Shown: positions 25,925-34,180 of the stretch, piece after piece
How the letters are laid out: every line of letters begins with the position of its first letter
How positions within the stretch are numbered: the first letter of the stretch is position 1
Assembly (NCBI GenBank): GCA_905235155.1
Contig: CAJOKJ010000029.1
Span: forward strand, 1-34,951
From: Candidatus Gastranaerophilales bacterium
GTDB taxonomy: Bacteria > Cyanobacteriota > Vampirovibrionia > Gastranaerophilales > Gastranaerophilaceae
DNA: 34,951 bases
Direction of reading: 5' to 3'
Made by a program: the position numbers and the translations under genes
The notes under the pieces: model-generated
Told to the model about the DNA's origin: nothing
What the model saw: the letters and a program-made list of their open reading frames with translations, nothing else
Databases searched by the model: none

Positions 25925-26563
25925 AGCTTTATGTATACATATTTCTCAATATACTTTGATATTCCAAAATGATTTTCTTGTTTAGTAGCAGAGGCTAAAG
26001 CATTGGCTTATCAGCATATTTGTTTTCCCATAAATAAATCAATAAGCTATTTAATTGTCATTCACAATTTAACTCTATATTAAAGTAATATCAAATCTTT
26101 TGATAATACATTTACCCATTTTGTATTATTTAGACACATATTTTTTTAAATAATCTCTTTTTAAAATCGGGTTGAAATCAAGAATTATCAAGGCGGGCTT
26201 CAAGTTTTTAATAATTTCATCCGGAGTTTTTTCAATAACTTCAAAATCTAAACTAATTTGTTTAAATTGCCTTTCTGCTTGTGTAATTTGGTTGTCAATA
26301 AAAACCTGTTTTGGTTTGTATTCGTAATTAATTTTGGGATGAATTATTTTTAAGGGTAAATTTAATTCCTCGCTTATTTGAAGGGCAAATTGCAGAGCAA
26401 AATTGTCTTTGGCTCAAACTTCTCTTTCACAAATATAAATAATTTCACCATTTTTAACAGGTTTATTATTTAACTCAAAAATCCTCGTAGGATTAATGGT
26501 TTTCTCTATTACAAAGTCAGTAGAAATATAGTTTAAAAAGGTATTTTTAATAATTCTAGGCAT
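25925..26563 (-). pseudogene. Class II CPD photolyase remnant
   Basis: From the ATG at 26563 the minus strand reads INPTRIFELNNKPVKNGE, then IIYICEREV, stop, AKDNFALQFALQISEELN, and on to LIILDFNPILKRDYLKKYVSK with a stop at 26126. This is the N-terminal antenna-binding domain of class II photolyases. The in-frame TGA (26414-26416) stands where the family usually has Arg, a CGA to TGA change. Beyond the stop, the segment at about 26028-25930 reads GKQIC, two stops, then ANALASATKQ and FGISKYIEKYV, resembling the extreme C terminus (GKIRYM...YIEKY). Some 300 middle residues are missing. The C-terminal match is weaker than the N-terminal one. Confidence 0.75.
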
Positions 26564-26740
26564 GAAAAGATTTTAAAATGTAGAATTAGAAATTACATCT
26601 GCCGAGTTCTGTAATCATAAAAGCCATTAAGAGAGTTTTAATAATATAGCCTTGTATATTATACTTCATTGGGTTTTCAAAATTCTTTTATCGAATTTTA
26701 ATATAAATTAATTATGTAATAAGCTAAAGGAGAAATAATT

Positions 26741-28291
26741 ATGTCAATGTTTTGTTTTCAATGCGAACAAAGAGGTAAATATAAGGATAACACAACAGGC
26801 GAACTAAAAGACGGATGTATCGTCAAAGGTGTATGCGGAAAAAATAGTGATACTGCAAACCTGCAAGATGAAATTGTCGGTTCTTTAATAGAGCTTGCTA
26901 TCACAAATGAGCCAAACGACAAAACAACTAAAGAAATAATAGAAGGACTTTTTGCAACTGTTACAAACGTAAATTTTGATAATGAATTGTTAAAAACAAT
27001 GATAAAAAATCCTAAATTTGATATGAATAAAATTTGGAACTCAGAAGATGATATCAGGAGTTTAAAATCTTTAATTTTATTCGGGCTTAAGGGTATAGCT
27101 GCATACGCACATCACGCAAGGGTTTTAGGGTATAAAGATGATGATGTTGATAAATTTTTCTATGAAGGACTTTCTGCTTTATCTAAAAATTTACCCCAAG
27201 ATGAACTTCTTGCACTTGTTTTAAAAACAAACCGGTGAAATAAATTTAAAATGCATGGAAATGTTGGATAGAGCGAATACTGAAGCTTTTGGTAATCCTG
27301 TGCCTGTAAAAGTTACGACTAATCTTGAGGCAAAACCGTTTATCGTGGTTACGGGACATGACTTGTACGACTTAAAAATGCTTTTAGAACAAACTGATGG
27401 CAAAGGGATAAATATTTATACACATGGTGAAATGTTAACCGCTCATTCATATCCTGAGCTCAAAAAATACAAACATTTAAAAGGTAACTTTGGTACTGCA
27501 TGGCAAAATCAACAGCAAGAATTTGATAATATTTCGGCTCCTATTTTATTTACGACAAATTGTATTATGCCGCCTAAAGACAGTTATAAAGACAGAGTTT
27601 TTACAACATCAATTGTCCGTTTTCCGGAATGTAAATATATAGGAGAAGAAATTGACGGCTACAAAGATTTTAAACCTATTATTGATAAGGCTTTTGAACT
27701 TGAGGGATATAAAGAACCTCAAAAAATGCAAGGCTTAAACGGAGGTGATATTTTAACTGTCGGTTTCGGGCATCATACAGTTCTATCTGCTGCGGATAAA
27801 GTAATTAATGCGATAAAGTCAGGAGAATTGAAGCATATTTTCTTGGTTGGCGGCTGTGACGGAGCAAAAACAGGAAGAAATTATTATACGGATTTTGTTA
27901 AATTAACTCCTAAAAACACGTTAGTTCTAACTTGTGCTTGCGGTAAATACCGTTTAATGACTTGGATTTAGGTGAAATAAACGGCATTCCACGCTTATTA
28001 GATTTGGGACAATGTAACGACTCTTATTCCGGAATAAAAATTGCATTAGAATTATCAAAAGCCTTTAATTGCAGCGTTAATGACTTACCTATTTCAATAG
28101 TTTTATCATGGTACGAACAAAAAGCTGTCAGCATTCTTTTAACGTTATTATATCTAGGAATTAAAAATATTAAACTGGGACCAAGCCTTCCGGCATTTAT
28201 TTCGCCAAATATTTTGAAAAATTTATCGGATAAATACCGAATTTCAGAGATTACATTACCTCAGAAGGATTTAAAAGAGATATTAGGTTAA
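26741..28291 (+). pseudogene. hcp: Hybrid cluster protein (hydroxylamine reductase) with two frameshifts
   Basis: Three consecutive reading frames together make a full Hcp of about 515 aa: 26741-27238, 27255-27971 and 27962-28291. N-terminal cysteines for the cubane cluster are present (FCFQCEQ, then DGCIVKGVCGK). Hybrid-cluster ligands are seen in FTTNCIMPP, RFPECKY, VGGCDGAKTGRNYYTDF, CACGKYR and LDLGQCNDSYS. The first break, near 27223-27236, has one base too many; reading resumes as GEINLKCMEML. The second, at 27953-27955, lacks one T; adding it gives KYRFNDLDLGEIN. Both are at A or T runs. Hcp acts in nitric oxide or hydroxylamine detoxification. An AAAGGAG ribosome binding site precedes the ATG. 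Sequencing error is a real alternative. Confidence 0.88.
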
Positions 28292-28315
28292 TTATATTAG
28301 TTAAAGATTTAAATG

Positions 28316-28586
28316 CTATTTAATACAATTTTCTATATTAAGCAATTTTTGTTTTATTTTGCTGCCATAAGCATATCCGCCTATATTGTTATTTTTTGAA
28401 ATTACTCTATGGCACGGAATAATTATCATAATGGGATTTTTATTGCATATATTGCCAACTGCCCTTTGTGCATCTTTATTTCCTGCTGTTGCAGCAATTT
28501 CAGAATAACTTTAGTGAAACAAGTTTATTGTTTTTACAGATTATTTCTAATATACCGATAGGAGATTTGTAATATGATTTTTCCAT
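28316..28586 (-). pseudogene. ogt: O6-methylguanine-DNA methyltransferase (ogt) with internal deletion
   Basis: From the ATG at 28586 the minus strand reads MEKSYYKSPIGILEI then ICKNNKLVSLKL, a normal Ogt N terminus, and meets a stop after 29 residues. In another frame the sequence continues at once with SEIAATAGNKDAQRAVGN, then ICNKNPIMIIIPCHRV, ISKNNNIGGYAYG and a normal end at 28316. PCHRV contains the alkyl-accepting cysteine. About 60-70 residues between these parts are gone, and the junction is out of frame. A one-step repair of O6-alkylguanine is therefore lost unless another copy exists. Confidence 0.85.
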
Positions 28587-28719
28587 ATACAAATTTTACA
28601 ACAAACTTCCGACTAATATGTCAAACTCGGGATACATCATGTCAAAAATAGAGATACAGAGTAAACAAAACAACCAAAATTCGTAACTTTTTGCAACTTT
28701 CATATAAAAAAATAAAAAA

Positions 28720-28793
28720 CGCGCGTGGCAAGATTCGAACTCGCGACCTTTTCGTTCGTAGCGAAACGCTCTATCCAGCTGGGCTACACGCGC
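28720..28793 (-). tRNA. tRNA-Arg (anticodon ACG)
   Basis: A full cloverleaf can be drawn on the minus strand: 7-bp acceptor stem (GCGCGTG with CACGCGC), D-arm with AGCTGGATAGAGC, a TTTCG/CGAAA anticodon stem with loop CTACGAA giving ACG, and the T-arm GTTCGAATC. The discriminator base is G and CCA is not encoded. A T-rich stretch after the gene (28700-28719) may serve as its end signal. Confidence 0.95.
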
Positions 28794-28901
28794 TTATTTT
28801 TGTTTTACTGTTTAACCAAATTCTTTATAGGCAAGGCTACAAAAGTTTATTCGGCTTGTAAGTAAATTCTATCAAATAAACAAATTTTTTCAAGTTTATT
28901 A

Positions 28902-29501
28902 TTAAATTTTATCGTATTCTTTTTTAATTTCCTTTATATCTTGCCACATAAGCCATTTTGGACTTCCTTTTTCTCTTGAATCATTACGCAATAAATATGC
29001 AGGATGAAAAATTGGCATTATTTTTGTATTTTCTAATCCATATTCCAAACCATTAAACCACTTGCCTCTAACTCTTGTTATTCCCCCAATATCACCTAAT
29101 ATTGACTGAACTGCAACTCCTCCGCATAGTAGAATTATCTTTGGTTTTAAAATTTTTATTTGCTCATCCAAGTATTCTCGGCATGCTTCTTTTTCATCGG
29201 GTAATGGATTTCTGTTTTCCGGTGGACGACATTTTACTGTATTACAAATATATACATCCTTTTTTCTGCTCAAACCTACACATTCAAAAATTCTATCCAA
29301 TAATTGACCTGCTTTACCTACAAACGGCAAACCCTTTTGGTCTTCCCAATAACCCGGTGCTTCACCAATAAGCATAAGTTTATTATTTGGAACTCCGTCT
29401 GAAAAAACAATATTTGTTCGGGTTTTACACAAATTACATTTTTGGCAGTTTAGACACCTTTTTCTAATTTCTTCTAATTTTAGTGTAAAATCTTTTTCCA
29501 T
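28902..29501 (-). CDS. Uracil-DNA glycosylase, family 4 (Fe-S type)
   Basis: It removes uracil from DNA produced by cytosine deamination. At 199 aa it has the family 4 length. Four cysteines for a [4Fe-4S] cluster are available in CNLCKTR near the N terminus and in NTVKCRPPENRNP and KEACREYL. Motif A is GEAPGYWEDQKGLPFVGKAG (about 47-66), and motif B is HPAYLLRN near residue 166. There is no Shine-Dalgarno; a TTAACA-17-TATAAT promoter ends six bases before the ATG. It is divergent from hsp20. Unlike the two repair genes to its left, it is intact. Confidence 0.93.
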   Translation of the reverse strand: MEKDFTLKLEEIRKRCLNCQKCNLCKTRTNIVFSDGVPNNKLMLIGEAPGYWEDQKGLPFVGKAGQLLDRIFECVGLSRKKDVYICNTVKCRPPENRNPLPDEKEACREYLDEQIKILKPKIILLCGGVAVQSILGDIGGITRVRGKWFNGLEYGLENTKIMPIFHPAYLLRNDSREKGSPKWLMWQDIKEIKKEYDKI

Positions 29502-29536
29502 AAGCCGATTATATCAAAAAGTTAATAAATTGTTAA
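29502..29536 (-). promoter_or_regulatory. Consensus promoter abutting the udg start (leaderless)
   Basis: On the minus strand -35 TTAACA (29536-29531), a 17-bp spacer and -10 TATAAT (29513-29508) are followed by six bases and the ATG at 29501. With normal start-site spacing the mRNA would begin at the ATG. This is the clearest leaderless case among the protein-coding genes here. Confidence 0.7.
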
Positions 29537-29620
29537 AAAATCCTAATTTTTCAAAAAAAAGAGTTATAACAATATTGTAAGAGATAAGTTAAACAGAAAG
29601 AAATATCGGAGGTATTAATT

Positions 29621-30055
29621 ATGAGATTTAACGTTATTGAAAGAAACCCTGAATGCTACATTTCAAGTGTAAGAAACAATTTGGAAAACCTTTTAAATGC
29701 AGTTATTGACCGCTCTGAAAATTCTTTCTTCCAACCAATGAGTGAAGTTAAAGAAAATGAAACAGAATATATGGTCAAAGTGCAATTACCTGGTATTCAA
29801 AAAGAAAATATCAACATAGAAATTGAAAACAATTTATTATCAATTTCTGCTGAAAACAAAATGGAAGAACGTAAAGAAGATGAAACTTTGCACTATTCTA
29901 ACATTGCCTATGGAAGTTTCCAAAAAAATATCGAATTTGAAAAAGATATTGATATTAAAAATTCAAAATGTGAATACAAAGACGGTGTTTTAAGAATTAC
30001 TTTAAAGAAAATGGTCGAAAAGAAAAACAATAGCATTAAATTAACTATTGAATAA
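29621..30055 (+). CDS. Small heat shock protein, Hsp20/alpha-crystallin family
   Basis: An ATP-independent chaperone that holds unfolding proteins in large oligomers. At 144 aa it has a short N-terminal arm (1-35), an alpha-crystallin domain (about 42-135) with VQLPGIQKENINIEIENNLL-type text and the conserved EYKDGVLRITLKK near the end, then a short tail. A GGAGG ribosome binding site lies 8 nt before the ATG and a strong terminator follows. No CIRCE element (TTAGCACTC inverted repeat) is seen upstream, so HrcA control is not suggested. A -10-like TATAAC lies near 29562. Confidence 0.93.
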   Translation: MRFNVIERNPECYISSVRNNLENLLNAVIDRSENSFFQPMSEVKENETEYMVKVQLPGIQKENINIEIENNLLSISAENKMEERKEDETLHYSNIAYGSFQKNIEFEKDIDIKNSKCEYKDGVLRITLKKMVEKKNNSIKLTIE

Positions 30056-30089
30056 TTTACTGTTATTAACTAAATTAATGCACGATTTG

Positions 30090-30130
30090 GGCGAAATTTT
30101 TGATTTTCAAAAATTTCGCCTTATTTTATT
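30090..30130 (+). terminator. Strong intrinsic terminator after hsp20
   Basis: A 14-bp perfect stem (30090-30103 with 30107-30120) and a 3-nt loop is followed by TTATTTTATT. The opposite side lacks a T-run, so it mainly serves hsp20. Confidence 0.88.
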
Positions 30131-31184
30131 GTTTAAATTTACTTAACGGAATATAATCAAATCTTTTATATTTATCAAATATTGCTTTTCTTTCTTTAAA
30201 AATTTTTTCTGAAACATTTTCCCATTTGTCATTTTTAAAATCATAAGAAATGAACCAAGCATTTTTACTGTTTTGGTAAGCGTCATACTTAAATCCAACT
30301 TGTGGAAATAACTCTGTTGAATTTTCTACAAGAATATAAACCAGCCAACCACTTTCCTTTGCTCCTAATGAATATTCATTACATAAAAAAGCCTCATCGC
30401 ATACAAAATACCTGTTTCTCGTTCCACCGCTTATTACATGAACAGGTTTTCTGTCAACCATTGTATAAATATCATAAATAACACCTTTCCAATTATCTTG
30501 TGCAATTTCACCAATAAGCAGTTCTTCTATACCATCACCATTTATGTCATCATAAATATAACCAACTTTATTTAAAACGTTTTTATTTGTTTTAGATAAA
30601 ACGTTATACATATAACTCATATTTTCTTTTTCTAATTTTGCAGAATTCCATTTTTCATTTATCGCTTTTATGTGTTTTGTAAGAATGTCTTTATATAAAT
30701 ATTGACCTTTCATTCCTTGATTTTTTTGATACTTATTTCCGTTTTTGCCATTTATAACGTATTTATCATTATTTCCTAAGTTATAAAGATTATAATATGA
30801 ATTTATTACAGGCTTTGTATAGTCATATTGCACATCTGTCGGTTGAATAAGCACCATATCATAAAGTTTACTGTTTTTGTCCGTTAATTCACCTATTTTT
30901 CTTCCACCCGGCATCATTGCATGTTCTGATGGTTTTTCATAAATTTTTATACCAAAAGCTAACCCTCCAAAACCTGCTTTTTTAGATATTTTGTCATATA
31001 TGAATATACTGTCTTTTTTCTTTTTTACAATATAAGTACCTTTTATATTATTCGGTAATATTAAAGAAAAATTTTTATTTGAAATTTTAATTTTTTTATC
31101 ATTATGACAATCTATTGCATAAGCATAATTTGAACAAACAAATGTAATAACCAATACAACTATATAAAATAAGTTTTTTTTCAT
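30126..31184 (-). CDS. Secreted protein of unknown function with an EF-hand-like loop
   Basis: A 352-aa exported protein: N-terminal KK, a hydrophobic core (about 5-18) and a cleavage site after YAYA near residue 23. I do not recognise the family. Residues about 218-230 read DDINGDGIEELLIGE, the calcium-loop pattern seen in FG-GAP and dockerin-like repeats, so calcium binding is possible. The middle is rich in Asn, Lys and Tyr. An AAGG ribosome binding site lies 8 nt before the ATG. It is single-gene, convergent with hsp20. It might be a cell-surface or envelope protein; no enzymatic motif is visible. Confidence 0.75.
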   Translation of the reverse strand: MKKNLFYIVVLVITFVCSNYAYAIDCHNDKKIKISNKNFSLILPNNIKGTYIVKKKKDSIFIYDKISKKAGFGGLAFGIKIYEKPSEHAMMPGGRKIGELTDKNSKLYDMVLIQPTDVQYDYTKPVINSYYNLYNLGNNDKYVINGKNGNKYQKNQGMKGQYLYKDILTKHIKAINEKWNSAKLEKENMSYMYNVLSKTNKNVLNKVGYIYDDINGDGIEELLIGEIAQDNWKGVIYDIYTMVDRKPVHVISGGTRNRYFVCDEAFLCNEYSLGAKESGWLVYILVENSTELFPQVGFKYDAYQNSKNAWFISYDFKNDKWENVSEKIFKERKAIFDKYKRFDYIPLSKFKQ

Positions 31185-31342
31185 CTGAATACCTTTTTAA
31201 TAATGATATTAGCACAAAACAATATTATTAGTATTAGCTTATAATATTTTTTTATTTATGATAAAATATTAACTGGCTGGAATATAGAAAAATCTATATG
31301 TAATTTTTTATCACGTATTTAAAATAGTTGGAAATAGAATTT

Positions 31343-32824
31343 ATGAATTTTTTTGATAATGTAAAAATTGAAAAAAAATACTTTTATGTATTTTTGGCTG
31401 TACACTTAATTGTATGGTCTTGCGTAGGATTAATTAGAACAGTTTTACCAACAGATGCTTTAGAAGGTATTTATTGGGGCTCGTTCATGGATTTAGGAAC
31501 ACCAAAACATCCGCCATTGTTTGGTTGGTTAGCATATTTTACTTACTTATTATTTAAAAATGATTATGCTATATATTTTATCAGCCAATTATTTATAATT
31601 TTTGGATTTATATATATCTACAAACTTGCAAAATGTTTTCTGGATGAAAATAAAGCCATGCTGTCAGTTATTATATTGGAAGGTTGTTGGGCATATAGTT
31701 ATATAACAGGCTATTATGGTTTTAATCCTGATGTAATAATGCTTTTTATATTACCTGTTATTGCTTATTATTTTTATCAATGTATAACAAGAAACAAAAA
31801 ATCAGACTGGATAATATTAGGTATAATTACAGGAATTAGTTTTTTAAACAAATATCAAACTGCAATGCTTATTATTTCGATGTTTATATGGGCTTGTATA
31901 TTTAAACGTGATGTTTTTAAAAATATCTTTTTCTATATTTCAGTAATAATTGCATTTATAATATTTTTACCGCATATTTTATGGCTCGTAAAATATGACT
32001 TTTTCCCATTTATGTATTTCAGTGGTGAATTAACCGGCAGAAGTTGGCTAAATCACATAATTGAGCCGCTAATTTTTGTTTTTATGCAAATTGTTGTTTT
32101 AGCAGGAACTTTTTTAATATATACAGCATTAAAATTAAAACAACAATCATCATTTAAAATAGATTTAAACCACGAAAAAAAGTTTATTTGGTTTTTCTTG
32201 TTATTAGGATTCGTGCCATTTATATTACATTTAATTATGGGTATTATTGAAGGTGGTACAATGCGACCAAGATGGGGATATGAATTTTGGTTTCTGACAG
32301 GTATAATGCTATTTTACTTTTTTCCGGTTAATGTTGATAAAAAAGCATTTGTATATACTTTAAAATCTTCTTATATTGTAATGCTAATTATATTTTTATC
32401 ACTTGGAACATTATTAGCAGTTGAAAAAAATTACAGAAGCAGATATCCTGTTGAACACGTATTTAACGATTTAAAAGGATTTTGGGCAGAAAAATATAAT
32501 ACACCTTTAAAATATTTAGGCGGATATATTGAATGGACACTACCATTATCAATATACGGAGATACACATCCAAAAGTTCTTTTAGATACCTACGGCTATC
32601 TTGACCCATGGACTGATTATGAAAAAATGAAAAAAGACGGTGTACTTGTTGTTGACAGAACACCCGAAATGGTTATTGCACAAGCATTAAGTAAAATACC
32701 ATTTTTGGAAGAAAATACAAAAATAGATCCTATTGAATATAAGTTTAATGTAAAAAATGTACTTGGACAATCAAGAGAATATACAGTTTATTATTATATT
32801 ATTCCACCTGTAAATTCTGATTAA
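31343..32824 (+). CDS. ArnT/PMT-family membrane glycosyltransferase
   Basis: A GT-C fold glycosyltransferase that would use a polyprenyl-phosphate sugar on the outer face of the inner membrane. About 493 aa with roughly ten or more helices. The first periplasmic loop carries the expected acidic and proline-rich segment: RTVLPTDALEGIYWG followed by TPKHPPLFGWL (the KHPPL motif of the ArnT/PMT group). The C-terminal 110 residues are soluble. The frame is open to a TTG at 31328, but the ATG at 31343 is chosen; its ribosome binding site is weak (GGAAA). The acceptor (lipid A, protein or glycan) cannot be told. Confidence 0.88.
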   Translation: MNFFDNVKIEKKYFYVFLAVHLIVWSCVGLIRTVLPTDALEGIYWGSFMDLGTPKHPPLFGWLAYFTYLLFKNDYAIYFISQLFIIFGFIYIYKLAKCFLDENKAMLSVIILEGCWAYSYITGYYGFNPDVIMLFILPVIAYYFYQCITRNKKSDWIILGIITGISFLNKYQTAMLIISMFIWACIFKRDVFKNIFFYISVIIAFIIFLPHILWLVKYDFFPFMYFSGELTGRSWLNHIIEPLIFVFMQIVVLAGTFLIYTALKLKQQSSFKIDLNHEKKFIWFFLLLGFVPFILHLIMGIIEGGTMRPRWGYEFWFLTGIMLFYFFPVNVDKKAFVYTLKSSYIVMLIIFLSLGTLLAVEKNYRSRYPVEHVFNDLKGFWAEKYNTPLKYLGGYIEWTLPLSIYGDTHPKVLLDTYGYLDPWTDYEKMKKDGVLVVDRTPEMVIAQALSKIPFLEENTKIDPIEYKFNVKNVLGQSREYTVYYYIIPPVNSD

Positions 32825-32863
32825 AGTCATTGTAATTATACTGTGACTTTATATGATTACAAT
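32822..32863. other. Interlocked inverted repeats between convergent genes
   Basis: TAAAGTCA (32822-32829) matches TGACTTTA (32844-32851), and ATTGTAAT (32829-32836) matches ATTACAAT (32856-32863). The order A-B-A'-B' allows either of two hairpins or a pseudoknot. It fills the gap between the glycosyltransferase stop and the mazG stop. There is no clear T-run. Confidence 0.4.
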
Positions 32864-33636
32864 TATTTATGTGCTAATTCTTTTTTTGCTTGTTTCCAAA
32901 GATTATCAAATTCTTCAAAAGAGTATTCATTTAATGGTTTTATAGCAAGTTCTTCCATTTTTCTAAAACGTTTCATAAATTTGGTATTTGCAGTAATTAA
33001 GCATTGTTCGGCATCTAATTTATGCCACCTTGCAAGATTTACAACTGCAAACAAAATATCACCCATTTCATCTTCCATGTGAATTAAATTATTTTCTTCA
33101 CAAGCTTCTTTAAATTCATTTAATTCAGAATTAACACATTCCCATAAAGTTTCGACTTTATCCCATTCAAAGCCTACTTTTACTGCACGTTTTGAAATTT
33201 TTTGAGCAGACATAAGAGCGGATTGAGCCTTTGATATACCGTCCATTTGAGATTTTCTTTCTTTTTTTTCTTCCTGTTTAAGTTTATCCCAATTTACTAC
33301 AACATCATCGGCACAACTAACTTTTGTATTTCCAAAAACGTGAGGATGTCTGTGTATAAGCTTGTCCTTCAATTCTTTAGCAACATCTTCTATTGTAAAT
33401 TCATTTGATTCACTTGCGATTTGAGAATGCAAAAGCACTTGTAAAAGTACATCTCCCAATTCTTCTCTTAAATGTTCAGGGCTTTTTTCATCTATTGCGT
33501 CAACTGCTTCATAGGCTTCTTCTATCATATTAGGACGTAATGATGTATGAGTTTGTTCTCTGTCCCATGGACAGCCGTTTTCAGAACGCAAAACTCTAAT
33601 AACTTCAATTAATTCTTCTAAATTCGGATAATTCAT
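32863..33636 (-). CDS. mazG: Nucleoside triphosphate pyrophosphohydrolase
   Basis: It hydrolyses (d)NTPs to monophosphates and pyrophosphate, clearing abnormal nucleotides. The 257-aa length is normal for the two-domain MazG. Domain 1 shows LRSENGCPWDREQTH, MIEEAYEAVDAI and LREELGDVLLQVLLHSQIA, with the acidic metal-binding EExxE pattern. Domain 2 (about 135-250) has ELNEFKEACEENN and DEMGDILFAVVNLARW. It lies 7 nt downstream of a small XRE regulator gene, so the two are probably co-transcribed. A GGTG ribosome binding site precedes the ATG. Confidence 0.95.
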   Translation of the reverse strand: MNYPNLEELIEVIRVLRSENGCPWDREQTHTSLRPNMIEEAYEAVDAIDEKSPEHLREELGDVLLQVLLHSQIASESNEFTIEDVAKELKDKLIHRHPHVFGNTKVSCADDVVVNWDKLKQEEKKERKSQMDGISKAQSALMSAQKISKRAVKVGFEWDKVETLWECVNSELNEFKEACEENNLIHMEDEMGDILFAVVNLARWHKLDAEQCLITANTKFMKRFRKMEELAIKPLNEYSFEEFDNLWKQAKKELAHK

Positions 33637-33643
33637 ATTTCAC

Positions 33644-33880
33644 CTAAAATTCTATTTTTTCAACATTAATCAAATCAGGTAATCTGATACCTAATGCATT
33701 CGCCAAATCATTGGCTGTTTCGATAGATGGTGTTGTTGCACCACGTTCAATTGCACTAATAGTAATAATACTTAAATTAGCAAGTTCAGCTAATTCTTCC
33801 TGTGACATATTTCTTTTTGTTCTTTCTATTCTAATTTTCCAGCCAAATTTTTTTGTTAATTCTGTTTTTTTGTTTCTCAT
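33644..33880 (-). CDS. Small XRE-family DNA-binding protein
   Basis: A 78-aa protein that is almost only a Cro/C1-type helix-turn-helix (about 13-70): IRIERTKRNMSQEELAELAN, then SIITISAIERGATTPSIET, then ANALGIRLPDLI. It is the only other gene of the mazG unit. There is no Shine-Dalgarno; a TAAAAT box lies six bases before the ATG, inside a perfect 16-bp palindrome, which suggests a leaderless mRNA and autorepression. Both are inference. XRE plus mazG could be a plain housekeeping pair; no toxin gene is adjacent in the operon. Confidence 0.88.
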   Translation of the reverse strand: MRNKKTELTKKFGWKIRIERTKRNMSQEELAELANLSIITISAIERGATTPSIETANDLANALGIRLPDLINVEKIEF

Positions 33881-33899
33881 AATAATATTTTAAAATATT
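33881..33899 (-). promoter_or_regulatory. -10 box in a perfect palindrome, six bases before the XRE gene
   Basis: AATATTTTAAAATATT (33884-33899) is a perfect 16-bp palindrome. It contains TAAAAT on the minus strand (33892-33887), six bases from the ATG at 33880. A second perfect 16-bp palindrome, ATTATAATATTATAAT, lies at 33925-33940. Such AT-only palindromes arise easily by chance in this base composition. Confidence 0.4.
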
Positions 33900-33965
33900 G
33901 ACTTAAAAAATATAATATGTTATCATTATAATATTATAATTATACTTTAAAATTTAAAAGGATTT

Positions 33966-34028
33966 ATGGAAAATTACAAGGATATTTCAAAAGTACAAGA
34001 TAAAATACTAAAAGTTGTAATAAAATAA
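33966..34028 (+). CDS. Possible small ORF (20 aa)
   Basis: An AAGGA ribosome binding site lies 4 nt before the ATG. The peptide is MENYKDISKVQDKILKVVIK. It is charged and helical and unknown to me. The short spacing and length make it uncertain; it may be a leader for the next small ORF. Confidence 0.3.
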   Translation: MENYKDISKVQDKILKVVIK

Positions 34029-34063
34029 GGTGTTTGGAATGTTTGACAAATATAGTATTACAA

Positions 34064-34180
34064 ATGCATTATTACGACTTTTCACAAAATGAAATTGAGT
34101 ATATTGCGTATGTTGCAAACGAAAAAGCCATTCAGGTTCATAAAGATTATAATGAAATTGAATGTAAACTCAATATATAA
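34064..34180 (+). CDS. Possible small ORF (38 aa)
   Basis: The frame reads MHYYDFSQNEIEYIAYVANE, then KAIQVHKDYNEIECKLNI. The composition is protein-like, and the frame is open upstream to 34004, but the ATG at 34064 has no ribosome binding site. A competing ATG at 34039 in another frame, behind AAGG, gives only 17 codons. The better-looking frame may thus be a damaged or shifted small gene, possibly a remnant. Confidence 0.3.
   Translation: MHYYDFSQNEIEYIAYVANEKAIQVHKDYNEIECKLNI

Noticed and set aside
25925-28590. Insertion sequence as the cause of the broken genes
   Set aside because: No transposase frame, terminal inverted repeats or target duplication was seen in the island.
29514-29620. 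CIRCE/HrcA operator upstream of hsp20
   Set aside because: No TTAGCACTC inverted repeat or near match is present.
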